The notes beneath the pieces are model-generated. The model saw nothing but the letters and a program-made list of their open reading frames with translations. It searched no databases and was not told where the DNA came from. The position numbers were made by a program, and so were the translations under genes. Positions 8,611 through 16,677 of a DNA stretch of 64,000 nt are shown piece after piece (position 1 is the first letter of the stretch; each line of letters starts with the position of its first letter). The stretch lies in assembly GCF_017876095.1 (NCBI RefSeq), contig NZ_JAGINM010000005.1, forward strand, positions 1 through 64,000. The letters run 5' to 3'. This DNA is from Azospirillum agricola (lineage in GTDB: Bacteria; Pseudomonadota; Alphaproteobacteria; Azospirillales; Azospirillaceae).

Positions 8611-10515
8611 TCAGCCGGCCCAGGGCCAGCGCAGGGTGACGGCGGTGCCGCGTCCCGGCGCGCTGTCCAGCGTCAGCGCGGCGCCGATCAGCTCGGCCTG
8701 TTCGCGCAGGCCGAGAAGCCCGAAATGGTTCGCCTGATCGGCCGTGGGATCGAAGCCGACCCCGTCGTCGCGCACGCTGGCCTGGAACGCCGCGGCACCG
8801 TCGCCGCCCTCCACCAGCGCGACGGAGACCGCGACGCTGGTGGCGTCGGCGTGGCGGACGGCGTTGCGCAACGCCTCCTCGATCATCCGGTAGAGGGTCT
8901 CGGCGGCCTGGCCCGTCATCCCCTCGGCCCCGTCATCCACCGCCAGCGACAGGCGCGCGGTGCTGCGGTCCTGGATCTGGCAGACCAGACGGCGCAGCGC
9001 CGGACCGAATCCGTCGTCGCGCACGGGGGAATAGCGCAGTTGCGACACCGCGCCGCGGGCGTGCGCCAGCCCCTCCTGCGCCGCCTCGTCGGCCCGGCGG
9101 ATCTCCTCGGGCAGGCGCGAGGGATCGACCTCCACCAGCTTGCGGATCAGCCGGATCTGGGTCAGCAGCCCGAGCAGCGTGTGGGCCACCGTGTCGTGCA
9201 GGTCGCGCGAGATGCGCAGCCGTTCGCGGACGATGGCGGCGGCGCGGGTCTCGTGGCTCAGCCGCTCGATCTCGCGGGTGCGCTCCTCGACGCGCGCGTC
9301 GAGCCGTTCGTTGCTCGCCGACAGTTCGGCGTTCGCCTGTTGCAGCGTGCCGACCAGCGAGGCGATGGAGCGGCCGATCCGTCCGGCCTCGTCGCGCCCG
9401 GTCGGCCCCTCGAAGCCGGTCTTGCGGCCGGTGCGCAGATCGTCGGCGGCCTCGGCCATCGCCGTCAGCCGGCGCATGATCCGGCTGGCGACCAGCACGC
9501 TGAGCAGCGTGGCGACCAGCCCGCCCAGCGCGATGGCGGTGAAGATCGACACCGAGGCGCGGTCGGCGGTGCGGAAGGCGGTCGCCACCGGCTCGCGCAC
9601 CATGACGCTCCAGCCCAGGCCGGGGAAGTCGGCGAAGCCGCTGCTGCGGGCGATGCCGCTCAGCAGCCCGCCCTCGACGCTGTGGCTGGTGCCGAAGGGG
9701 TGGGCCGACAGGTCGATGCGGGTGCCGCGCGGAGTCTGCCGCGACCCGAACAGCACGGTGCCGTCGATGCCGAGCAGCAGCACCTCGGCCCCCGGCCGGT
9801 CCTTCAGCGTGGCGAGCGTGCCGCGCTGCAACGCCTCGATCCACGACCAGCCGAGCGTCACCGCCAGCACGCCGCGAATGCTCCCGGCGCGGTCGAGCAC
9901 CGGCGCCGACAGCTCGACGAAGCGGCGCGGCTCGCCGTTGCGCAGCGGCGGCAGCAGCCGGTCGAGCAGCAGCTCGCGGTGGGTGTCGCCGATGTAGGGG
10001 CCGAGGAAGGCGCCGGTGTACCAGGGGCGCAGCACCACCGACTGACCGACCAGCACGCCGCCGGTGCCGGCGACCACCGTGCCGTTCAGGTCGATGATGC
10101 CCGCCCATTCGATCTCGGCCAGCGCGCCCTTCAGGTCGGCCAGCGCCCGATCCGTGTTCGGCCCGGCCAGCCCGCCTTCCCGCACGCCGATCAGGGTGGC
10201 CGACGCGGCGACCCATTCCCGGCGGCCGGCGAGGTTGGTGTCGATGGTGTCGATCAGCCGCTGCGCGTGGGTGGCGTAGAGCTGGCCGATCTCGCGCTCC
10301 AGCGCCTGCCGCGCCTCGCGCATCGTCCAGAAGCCGACGAACAGGGCGACGGCCAGCGACACCAGCGCGATCGACCAGCCGATCGCCGCCGCCAGCCGCC
10401 AGCGCGGGTCGACGCTGCGCAGCAGGGGACCGGCGCCGGTCTCCCCCACGCTTTCCCCGACGCCGCCGCCACCGCCGCCACCGCCACCGCCACCGCCGAA
10501 AGTGACGTTCGTCAT
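8611..10515 (-). CDS. Membrane sensor histidine kinase, NarL/DegS type
   Basis: This protein of 634 residues has a 12-glycine run at residues 7-18, a membrane helix at about 45-65, and a long periplasmic dCache-like sensor (about 70-290; AEIEWAGIIDLNGTVVAGTGG). A second membrane helix, a HAMP-like linker and a coiled coil (about 370-420) follow. The HisKA_3 box is RLRISRDLHDTVAHTLLGLL, with an HATPase domain ending in GLLGLREQAELIG. The start ATG at 10515 opens the family-like protein, although the frame stays open far upstream. It is divergent from the NarL-type response regulator gene, with only 76 bases between this gene and the small ORF ahead of that regulator, so these two are very probably partners. 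The glycine run comes from a GGT/GGC triplet repeat and could vary in length between strains. Confidence 0.85.
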   Translation of the reverse strand: MTNVTFGGGGGGGGGGGGVGESVGETGAGPLLRSVDPRWRLAAAIGWSIALVSLAVALFVGFWTMREARQALEREIGQLYATHAQRLIDTIDTNLAGRREWVAASATLIGVREGGLAGPNTDRALADLKGALAEIEWAGIIDLNGTVVAGTGGVLVGQSVVLRPWYTGAFLGPYIGDTHRELLLDRLLPPLRNGEPRRFVELSAPVLDRAGSIRGVLAVTLGWSWIEALQRGTLATLKDRPGAEVLLLGIDGTVLFGSRQTPRGTRIDLSAHPFGTSHSVEGGLLSGIARSSGFADFPGLGWSVMVREPVATAFRTADRASVSIFTAIALGGLVATLLSVLVASRIMRRLTAMAEAADDLRTGRKTGFEGPTGRDEAGRIGRSIASLVGTLQQANAELSASNERLDARVEERTREIERLSHETRAAAIVRERLRISRDLHDTVAHTLLGLLTQIRLIRKLVEVDPSRLPEEIRRADEAAQEGLAHARGAVSQLRYSPVRDDGFGPALRRLVCQIQDRSTARLSLAVDDGAEGMTGQAAETLYRMIEEALRNAVRHADATSVAVSVALVEGGDGAAAFQASVRDDGVGFDPTADQANHFGLLGLREQAELIGAALTLDSAPGRGTAVTLRWPWAG

Positions 10516-10591
10516 GCCCGATCCGTGTCTTTCGTCAATGTTCGAACACCGCCCACGTGAGTCATGATTTCGCCAACGGAAGGTTGGTTCC

Positions 10592-10798
10592 ATGAAGCAT
10601 GCGGCGCAGGCGCTTGTCGAGGAGGTCGCGGCCCGGTCCGGCGTTCCCGTCGCCCAGACGGCGGCGGCACTGGACGCGCTCCTGCCGCTGCTGGCGGCGC
10701 GGCTGCCCTCGCCGGTCTTCGGCCGGCTCCAGCGGATCTTGACCGAGGACGGGGAAGCCCCTTTCCTGGAGGGCCATCCGGAGCCCGGCCCGCCATGA
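10592..10798 (+). CDS. Small helical protein translationally coupled to the response regulator
   Basis: This is a 68-residue protein with alternating Ala/Leu helices (EEVAARSGVPVAQTAAALDALLPLLAARL) that recall short helical DUF domains. I do not recognise a family with confidence. The ATG is preceded by GGAAGG at eight bases, and codons overwhelmingly end in G or C. Its TGA overlaps the ATG of the response regulator (ATGA at 10795-10798), so the two are co-translated. It may modulate the kinase/regulator pair or act as a leader for regulator translation. Confidence 0.6.
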   Translation: MKHAAQALVEEVAARSGVPVAQTAAALDALLPLLAARLPSPVFGRLQRILTEDGEAPFLEGHPEPGPP

Positions 10799-11490
10799 TC
10801 CCGCCCAGTCCCCCGAACAGTCCCCCGAACAGCCCTCCCATTCGAATCGTCATCGCCGAGGATCAGCAGCTGATCCGCCGCGCCTTCGCCAACCTGCTGT
10901 CGCTGGAGGCCGACATCGAGATCGTCGGCCAGGCCCCCGACGGGGCCGAGGCGGTGGAGCTGTGCCGCCGCTTCCGGCCCGACGTGGTGCTGATGGACAT
11001 CCAGATGCCGCGGCTGGGCGGCATCGCCGCGACCAAGCAGATCCTGTCGGAGTTCCCCGCCACCCAGGTGGTGGTGCTGACCACCTTCGACACCGACGAC
11101 CTCGTCTTCGGCGCCATCTCCGCCGGGGCCGCCGCCTATCTGCTGAAGGACGCCTCGGAGGCGGAGATTCTCGACACCATCCGCGGGGTGATGCGCGGGG
11201 AGACGCGCATCTCGCCGCACATCGCCCGCAAGCTGTTCGACGAGCTGCGCCGCTCGCGCCCGGCGGCGCCGCCGGAGGGCGCCAGCCTGCCCGACCTGAC
11301 CGAGCTGACCGACCGCGAGCACGCCATCCTCGACCTGATCGCCCAGGGCCAGAGCAACCGGCAGATCGCCGGCGGGCTGTTCCTGGCCGAGGGGACGGTG
11401 AAGAACTACGTCAGCCGCATCATGGAGAAGCTGGGCGTGCAGTCGCGCACCGAGCTGGCGGTCAAGGCGGTGCGGACCCCGAAGCGCTGA
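10795..11490 (+). CDS. NarL/FixJ-family response regulator
   Basis: This is a 231-residue DNA-binding regulator. After a Pro/Ser-rich lead (repeated NSPP), the receiver domain has the acidic pair in IVIAEDQQLIRR, the phospho-acceptor Asp in DVVLMDIQMP and the conserved Lys in YLLKDA. A LuxR-type helix-turn-helix follows (LTDREHAILDLIAQGQSNRQIA...EGTVKNYVSRIMEKLGV). The ATG overlaps the stop of the small upstream ORF. The divergent HisKA_3 kinase is the likely phosphodonor, since that kinase class pairs with NarL regulators. Targets are unknown; the quinate cluster starts 150 bases downstream on the same strand. Confidence 0.88.
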   Translation: MIPPSPPNSPPNSPPIRIVIAEDQQLIRRAFANLLSLEADIEIVGQAPDGAEAVELCRRFRPDVVLMDIQMPRLGGIAATKQILSEFPATQVVVLTTFDTDDLVFGAISAGAAAYLLKDASEAEILDTIRGVMRGETRISPHIARKLFDELRRSRPAAPPEGASLPDLTELTDREHAILDLIAQGQSNRQIAGGLFLAEGTVKNYVSRIMEKLGVQSRTELAVKAVRTPKR

Positions 11491-11537
11491 ACCTTTCCGA
11501 ATGCGCATGATCGCGGATTGTTTGATATTATGACTTT

Positions 11538-11557
11538 CGTCACGTCGCAATGTGACG
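11538..11557. promoter_or_regulatory. Inverted repeat upstream of the quiC-type gene
   Basis: CGTCAC and GTGACG are exact reverse complements separated by eight bases, in an otherwise AT-richer stretch 87 bases before the dehydratase start. It is a candidate operator for the quinate/shikimate operon. Half-site spacing would fit a dimeric regulator, but none is encoded next to it except the NarL-type protein. Confidence 0.3.
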
Positions 11558-11643
11558 CCCGGCAGCTGTCGCCGCCGCCGTTTCCGGCCGATACTGCCCC
11601 CAAGAATGGCGGCAAGAGCCGCGCGGGACGGGAGGATGAGGGA

Positions 11644-13557
11644 ATGCGTCGGTCCATCGCGACCGTGTCGCTCAGCGGCACGCTGCCGGAGAAGCTGGAG
11701 GCCATCGCCGCCGCCCGTTTCGACGGCGTCGAGATCTTCGAGCCGGACCTGACCGGCCACCACGGCCGCCCGCGCGAGATCCGCGACATGGCCGCCGACC
11801 TTGGCCTGACCATCGACCTGTTCCAGCCCTTCCGCAACGCCGAGGGCGTCGAGCCCGCCCGCTTCGCCCGCGGCCTCGACCGGCTGGAGCGCAAGTTCGA
11901 CCTGATGGGAGAGCTGGGCACGACGCTGATGCTGGTCTGCTCCAACGTCGAGCCGGACGCCATCGACGACGACGGGCTGGCCGCCGAACAGCTCCGCGCC
12001 ATGGCCGAGCGCGCCGGCCGGCGCGGCATCCGGCTGGGCTACGAGGCGCTGGCCTGGGGCACCAACGTCTCCACCTACGACCACGCCTGGCGGATCGTCG
12101 AGCGCGCCGACCACCCGCATCTCGGCCTCATCCTCGACAGCTTCCACACGCTGGCGCTGCCCCACGACTGGAGCGGCATCGGCGACCTGCCGGGCGACCG
12201 CATCTTCTTCGTCCAGCTCGCCGACGCGCCACGCCTGGACATGGCGACGCTGATGCTCAGCCGGCACCACCGCTGCCTGCCGGGGCAGGGCGAGTTCGAC
12301 GTCGGCGGCTTCACCGAGGCGGTGCTGCGCGCCGGCTACACCGGCACCCTGTCGCTGGAGATCTTCAGCGACGCCATGCGCAGCGCCCCGGCCCGCCAGA
12401 CCGCCAAGGACGCCATGCGCTCCCTGCTGCACGTCGAGGAGCGGGTGCGCCGGGTCGAGGCGGCCCGTCGGGAACCGGCCGCCGCCGCGCCGCCGCGCCG
12501 GGTCGAGCTGTTCGACCCGCCGACCCCGGCCCGGCTCGACGGCATCGCCTTCGTCGAGTTCGCGGTCAGCCACGCCTCGCAGGCGAAGCTGGCCGACGAA
12601 CTGACGCGGCTGGGCTTCCGCCGGCTGGGCCGCCACCGCAGCAAGGACGTCACCCTCTACGGGCAGGGCGACATCCGCTTCGTGCTGAACGCCGAGCCGC
12701 ATTCGACCGCCCATTCCTACTATCTGCTGCACGGCACCTCGGTCTGCGCCGTCGCCTACGAGGTCGACGACCCGCTGCGGGCGCTCGGCCGGGCGGAGGC
12801 CTTCGGCTGCCCGCGCTTCGAGGGGCGCGTCGGCCCGAACGAGCTGTCGTTGCCGGGCATCCGCTCCATCGGCGGCGAGCTGGTCTATTTCACCCGCCGC
12901 CGCGCCGACGGCTCGATCGATTTCGAGACCGACTTCATCCTGGAGGACAGCGGGGAGGCGCCCGGCGACCTGCGCCGCATCGACCACATCGCGCAGGTGC
13001 TGCCGGAAGGCGCGCTCGACGCCGCCGTGCTGTTCCACCGCACCGTGCTGGATCTGGAGCCGGAGCCGGTCTTCGTGCTGCCCGACCCCTTCGGCCTGGT
13101 GCGCAGCCGGGCGATCTCCGACCGCCGCCGCCGGGTGCGCTTCCCGCTGAACATCGCCAGCGGCCGCAACACCACGACCGCCAAGTCGGTCTCGACCTAT
13201 CTCGGCGCCGGGGTCCACCACATCGCGCTGGAAACCGCCGACCTCTTCGCCGCCGCCGAGGCGCTGCGCGCGACCGGCACCGCGATCCTGCCGATTCCGA
13301 CCAACTATTACGACGACCTCGCCACCCGCTTCGACCTCGACGACGATCTGCTGGCGGCGATGACCCGGCTGAACATCCTCTACGACCGCAACGGCGACGG
13401 CGAGTTCTTCCAGCTCTACACCCAGCCCTTCGAGGGGCGCTTCTTCTTCGAGCTGGTCGAGCGGCGCGGCGGCTACGACCAGTATGGCGCGGCCAACGCC
13501 TCGATCCGCATGGCCGCCTTCAGCCAGCTCGGCGCCAACGACACGCTGGTCGGGTGA
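11644..13557 (+). CDS. quiC: 3-dehydroshikimate dehydratase fused to an HPPD-like domain (QuiC1 type)
   Basis: This 637-residue two-domain enzyme probably converts 3-dehydroshikimate to protocatechuate, linking quinate and shikimate breakdown to the beta-ketoadipate pathway. Residues 1-270 form a xylose-isomerase-like TIM barrel (DGVEIFEPDL, GYEALAWG, LILDSFHTL, LSLEIFSD, with metal-binding His/Glu/Asp residues). Residues about 300-630 resemble 4-hydroxyphenylpyruvate dioxygenase with glyoxalase folds (IDHIAQVLPEG, GVHHIAL, GRFFFELVERRGGYDQYG). This fusion is known from Pseudomonas QuiC1. ATG 11644 follows GGGAGGATGAGGGA. The next gene, an AroE-like dehydrogenase, starts five bases after the stop. 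The annotation 'sugar isomerase/4-hydroxyphenylpyruvate dioxygenase' often seen for such proteins is less informative. Confidence 0.82.
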   Translation: MRRSIATVSLSGTLPEKLEAIAAARFDGVEIFEPDLTGHHGRPREIRDMAADLGLTIDLFQPFRNAEGVEPARFARGLDRLERKFDLMGELGTTLMLVCSNVEPDAIDDDGLAAEQLRAMAERAGRRGIRLGYEALAWGTNVSTYDHAWRIVERADHPHLGLILDSFHTLALPHDWSGIGDLPGDRIFFVQLADAPRLDMATLMLSRHHRCLPGQGEFDVGGFTEAVLRAGYTGTLSLEIFSDAMRSAPARQTAKDAMRSLLHVEERVRRVEAARREPAAAAPPRRVELFDPPTPARLDGIAFVEFAVSHASQAKLADELTRLGFRRLGRHRSKDVTLYGQGDIRFVLNAEPHSTAHSYYLLHGTSVCAVAYEVDDPLRALGRAEAFGCPRFEGRVGPNELSLPGIRSIGGELVYFTRRRADGSIDFETDFILEDSGEAPGDLRRIDHIAQVLPEGALDAAVLFHRTVLDLEPEPVFVLPDPFGLVRSRAISDRRRRVRFPLNIASGRNTTTAKSVSTYLGAGVHHIALETADLFAAAEALRATGTAILPIPTNYYDDLATRFDLDDDLLAAMTRLNILYDRNGDGEFFQLYTQPFEGRFFFELVERRGGYDQYGAANASIRMAAFSQLGANDTLVG

Positions 13558-13562
13558 GGGGC

Positions 13563-14399
13563 ATGCACGCCTCCGCGCATGACGGCTCGACCCGGCTCTT
13601 CTTCACCATCGGCCATCCGGTGGCGCAGATCCGGATGCCGCTGATCATGCCGGCGGTCTTCGCGGCGCTCGGCGTCAACGCGGCGTGGCTGGCGCTGGAC
13701 ATCGCCCCCGGCGAACTGAGGGGCGCGCTCGACGGCCTGCGGCGGGTGCGCAACCTCGGCGGCCTGTCGGTGACGATCCCGCACAAGCCCGACGCGCTGG
13801 CCGCCGCCGACCGCGCCAGCGACCGGGCGCGGGCCGCCGGCGGCGCCAACCTGCTGCGCTTCGAGGCGGACGGCTCGCTGACCGCCGACATGGTGGACGG
13901 GCTGGGTTTCGTCGAGGGACTGCGCGCCCGCGGCTTCGAACCGGCGGGCAAGCGCGTCTGGCTGGTCGGCAGCGGCGGGGCGGGGGCCGCCGTCGCGGCG
14001 GCGCTGTGCGAGGCGGGGGCGGCGGCGCTGGCGCTGACCGATCTCGACCGCGCCCGCGCCGAGGCGTGCGTCGCGCGGCTGGCCGGCCTCTTCCCGGCGG
14101 TGGCGCTGTCCGTTTCCGGCAAGGCGCCGGAGGGCTGCGATCTGGCGGTCAACGCCTCGCCCTGCGGGCTCGGCGCCGGCGACCCGCTGCCCTTCGACCC
14201 GGCGGCGCTGACGTCCGGCACGCTGGTCGCCGACGTCATCATGAAGCCGCCGGTGACGGCGCTGCTGCGCGCCGCCTCGGCGCTCGGCCATCCGGTGCAG
14301 CCGGGGCGCCCGATGCTCGATCACCAGCTCGCCCCGGCGCTGCGTTTCTTCGGGATCGACGCCGGGGCGGATCGGGTTCTCGCGGCGATTCCCGCGTGA
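13563..14399 (+). CDS. Shikimate/quinate dehydrogenase-like protein (AroE family)
   Basis: This 278-residue protein has the AroE two-domain form: a substrate domain with VTIPHK (the catalytic Lys) and DMVDGLGF (catalytic Asp in the usual N-T-D-G-x-G place), then a Rossmann domain with VGSGGAGAAV at about residue 137. The N-terminal motif reads IGHPVAQIRMP, where biosynthetic AroE has IGxPIxHSxSP. The two serines that hold the shikimate carboxylate are missing. That argues for a catabolic or altered-substrate enzyme (quinate, shikimate or an aminated analogue). It sits directly behind the quiC-type gene and before a transporter operon, which supports a catabolic role. GTG 13554 overlaps the previous stop and is an alternative start. 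Confidence 0.75.
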   Translation: MHASAHDGSTRLFFTIGHPVAQIRMPLIMPAVFAALGVNAAWLALDIAPGELRGALDGLRRVRNLGGLSVTIPHKPDALAAADRASDRARAAGGANLLRFEADGSLTADMVDGLGFVEGLRARGFEPAGKRVWLVGSGGAGAAVAAALCEAGAAALALTDLDRARAEACVARLAGLFPAVALSVSGKAPEGCDLAVNASPCGLGAGDPLPFDPAALTSGTLVADVIMKPPVTALLRAASALGHPVQPGRPMLDHQLAPALRFFGIDAGADRVLAAIPA

Positions 14400-14442
14400 T
14401 GTTCAAGAACCGGTTCAAAAAATCCAACGGGAGGATCATCCA

Positions 14443-15579
14443 ATGACGTTCAAGACCTTCGCCGCCGGCGTCGCGCTCGCCGCGGCCTTCGCCGCCCCGG
14501 CCTTCGCCGACACGGTCAAGCTGATCGACGTGATCGAGCTGTCGGGTCCGGGGGCGCCGGCCGGCACCAACTGGAAGAACGGCTCCGATCTGGCGGTCGC
14601 CGAGATCAACGCCAAGGGCGGCATCCTCGGCAAGCAGATCGAGCTGATCCATTACGACAGCCAGACCAACCCCGGCGCCACCCGCGCCGCCGTGCAGCGC
14701 GCGGTGGACGAGGACGCCTACGTCGTGCTCGGGCCGATCTTCTCCGGGCCGATCAGCGCCTCAATGCAGATCACCCAGCGGGCCGGCGTGCCGCAGATCG
14801 TCGGCGGCGAGGCGTCGGCCTTCACCAAGCAGGGCAACCCCTACATCTTCCGCACCTCGCTGAACCAGGCCGATTCGATGCCGAAGCTGGCCAACTACCT
14901 GCGCGACGAGGTGAAGGCCAAGTCGGTGGCGGTGGTGTGGATCAACAACGACTTCGGCAAGGGCGGCCGCGACGCGATCATTCCGGAGCTTCAGAAGCGC
15001 GGCATCCAGGTCGCCGCCGACATCGCCACGGAATCCGGGCAGGCCGATTTCGCCGCCGACGCGATCAAGGTGAAGAACGCCAACGCCGACGCCGTCTTCG
15101 TCTATCTGAACGAGGAGGAGAGCGCCCGCTTCCTGCGCGCCGTCCGCCAGCAGGGCATCGCCAAGCCGATCATCGGCGAGACGACCCTGCTCGGCGCCAA
15201 GGTGATCGAGCTGGCCGGCGACGCCGCCAACGGGGTGAAGGGCCATGTCGGGCTGCTGGTCGACGCGCCCAATCCGGGCTTCCAGGCCTTCGGCAAGAAG
15301 TACATGGACAAGTACGGCTTCACGTCGGACCACAACGGCATCAAGGGCTACACCGCCGTCTACACGGTGAAGACCATCACCGAGCGCATCGGCAAGTTCG
15401 ACCGCGAGGCCTTCGCCAAGGCCCTGCACGGCGCCCGCATCGACGTGGCGCAGGAGCCGGGCATCCTGATCGACACCAAGTGGCTGGCGAACGGCGACGT
15501 CGACCGCGAGAGCTTCCTGGTCGAGGTGACGAACGGCAAGCCGGTGGTCAAGGCGACGCTGCCGATGATCAACCCGTAA
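14443..15579 (+). CDS. ABC transporter periplasmic binding protein (Leu/Ile/Val-binding family)
   Basis: This secreted 378-residue solute receptor has an Ala-rich signal peptide likely cleaved after AFA at about residue 22. The mature protein has the type I periplasmic-binding fold with GGILGKQIELIHYDSQTNP, VLGPIFSGP and VAVVWINNDFGKGG. It captures the substrate for the LivH/LivM permease encoded behind it. Family members bind branched-chain amino acids, but many bind aromatic or hydroxy acids. Its place behind quiC- and aroE-like genes suggests quinate, shikimate or a related acid. A long palindromic repeat begins 18 bases after the stop. Confidence 0.88.
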   Translation: MTFKTFAAGVALAAAFAAPAFADTVKLIDVIELSGPGAPAGTNWKNGSDLAVAEINAKGGILGKQIELIHYDSQTNPGATRAAVQRAVDEDAYVVLGPIFSGPISASMQITQRAGVPQIVGGEASAFTKQGNPYIFRTSLNQADSMPKLANYLRDEVKAKSVAVVWINNDFGKGGRDAIIPELQKRGIQVAADIATESGQADFAADAIKVKNANADAVFVYLNEEESARFLRAVRQQGIAKPIIGETTLLGAKVIELAGDAANGVKGHVGLLVDAPNPGFQAFGKKYMDKYGFTSDHNGIKGYTAVYTVKTITERIGKFDREAFAKALHGARIDVAQEPGILIDTKWLANGDVDRESFLVEVTNGKPVVKATLPMINP

Positions 15580-15597
15580 GGCGGTTTCTTGAGAAAG

Positions 15598-15780
15598 CCC
15601 TCTCCCGCCCCGGGAGAGGGAGGGGACCCGCGCGGAGCGCGGGGAGGGTGAGGGGCGATCGGAACATGGAGTCCAACCATGGAGCTTCCGCGCCCCCGCC
15701 CCCGTAGAATTCTCGGGCAACCCCTCACCCTTCCCATGCTGCGCATGGGCCCCTTCCCTCTCCCGGGGCGGGAGAGGGAG
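15598..15780. repeat. Paired palindromic repeat (BIME-like) between binding protein and permease genes
   Basis: The left part is a hairpin CCCTCTCCCG/CGGGAGAGGG, followed by AGGGGACCCGCGCG and GGGAGGGTGAGGGG. After about 70 variable bases the complementary half appears: CCCCTCACCCTTCCC, then CCCTCTCCCG/GCGGGAGAGGG. The halves are inverted, so the whole can fold into a large branched hairpin. The reading frame of livH happens to stay open through it, but this is repeat-derived. A near copy lies at 27887-28034 in the same position of another ABC operon. Confidence 0.85.
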
Positions 15781-15801
15781 AAGAACATCAGGAACGCTGA
15801 C

Positions 15802-16677
15802 ATGGACCAGTTCCTTCAGCTCATCGTCGCCGGGCTGGCGACGGGCGCGATCTACGCGCTGGCCGCCATCGGCTTCACCCTGGTCTGGCAAACCTCCCAG
15901 ACCATCAATTTCGCGCAGGGCGAGTTCGTCATGCTGCCGGCGATCCTCGTGCTCGCGGCGTCCCATGTCGGGCTGCCGATGTGGCTCGCCTTCGTCGTCG
16001 GGACGGTCGGCTTCGTCCTGCTGTTCGGCTTCGGCTTCAAGCGCTTCCTGGTCGAGCCGATGCAGCGCCACGGCGTGCTGCCGCTGGCCATCGCCACCAT
16101 GGCGCTGTCGGTGCTGATCAAGGAGGCAGCCAAGAACGGCTTCTCCGCCGAGGCGCAGCAGTTCCCCTCGCTGGTGCCGGAAGGCACGCTGTCGATGCTG
16201 GGGGCCGCCGTGTCGGTGCGCGACCTCGCCATCTTCGTCGTCGCCGTGGCCGCCATCCTCGGGCTCCAGGCCTTCATCACCCACACCCGCACCGGCCGCA
16301 CCATGCAGGCGACCGCGCAGAACCCGACCGTCGCCCGCATCCTCGGCGTGCCGGTCCAGCGCATGATCCTGCTGACCTTCCTGATCAACGCGGCGCTGGC
16401 GCTGGTCGCCTCCTACCTGATCTCGCCGGTCTATCTGGCGAAATTCTCCAACGGCGAGCACATCGGGCTGGCCGCCTTCATCGCCGCCATCGTCGGCGGC
16501 TTCAACCAGATCCGCGGCGCGCTCGCCGGCGGCTTCCTGATCGGTCTGATCGACAACCTCGCCGCCGCCTACGTGTCCAGCGCCTACCGGACCGCCGTGC
16601 CGCTCGTGGTCCTGGTCGTCGTCATCCTGGTCAAGCCCGAGGGGCTGCTGGGCCGCAAGGAGGAGCGCACGGTATGA
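15802..16677 (+). CDS. ABC transporter permease, LivH family
   Basis: This is a 291-residue inner-membrane permease with about eight hydrophobic helices. It has the family's opening GLATGAIYALAAIGFTLVW, the INFAQGEFVML motif, and the EAA-type loop THTRTGRTMQATAQNPTVARILGVP near residue 165 that docks with the ATPase. The ATG at 15802 is preceded by AGGAAC. The longer open frame upstream encodes only repeat sequence. It forms a heterodimer with the next gene product; their frames overlap by four bases (ATGA). Confidence 0.9.
   Translation: MDQFLQLIVAGLATGAIYALAAIGFTLVWQTSQTINFAQGEFVMLPAILVLAASHVGLPMWLAFVVGTVGFVLLFGFGFKRFLVEPMQRHGVLPLAIATMALSVLIKEAAKNGFSAEAQQFPSLVPEGTLSMLGAAVSVRDLAIFVVAVAAILGLQAFITHTRTGRTMQATAQNPTVARILGVPVQRMILLTFLINAALALVASYLISPVYLAKFSNGEHIGLAAFIAAIVGGFNQIRGALAGGFLIGLIDNLAAAYVSSAYRTAVPLVVLVVVILVKPEGLLGRKEERTV

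Noticed and set aside
10460..10499. GCC/ACC triplet tract as a possible CRISPR-like or regulatory repeat
   Set aside because: It is the coding sequence for a polyglycine run in the kinase N-terminus; unit length is three bases and there are no spacers.
10516..13221. Upstream extension of the minus-strand sensor kinase frame to 13221
   Set aside because: The frame happens to stay open opposite the response regulator and the quiC-type gene. The kinase proper begins at the ATG at 10515, just before its signal/membrane region, and the extension has no family similarity.
15679..15801. N-terminal extension of the LivH permease through the palindromic repeat
   Set aside because: The added residues (Pro/Arg-rich) come from the repeat. 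The family N-terminus begins at ATG 15802 with a ribosome site.
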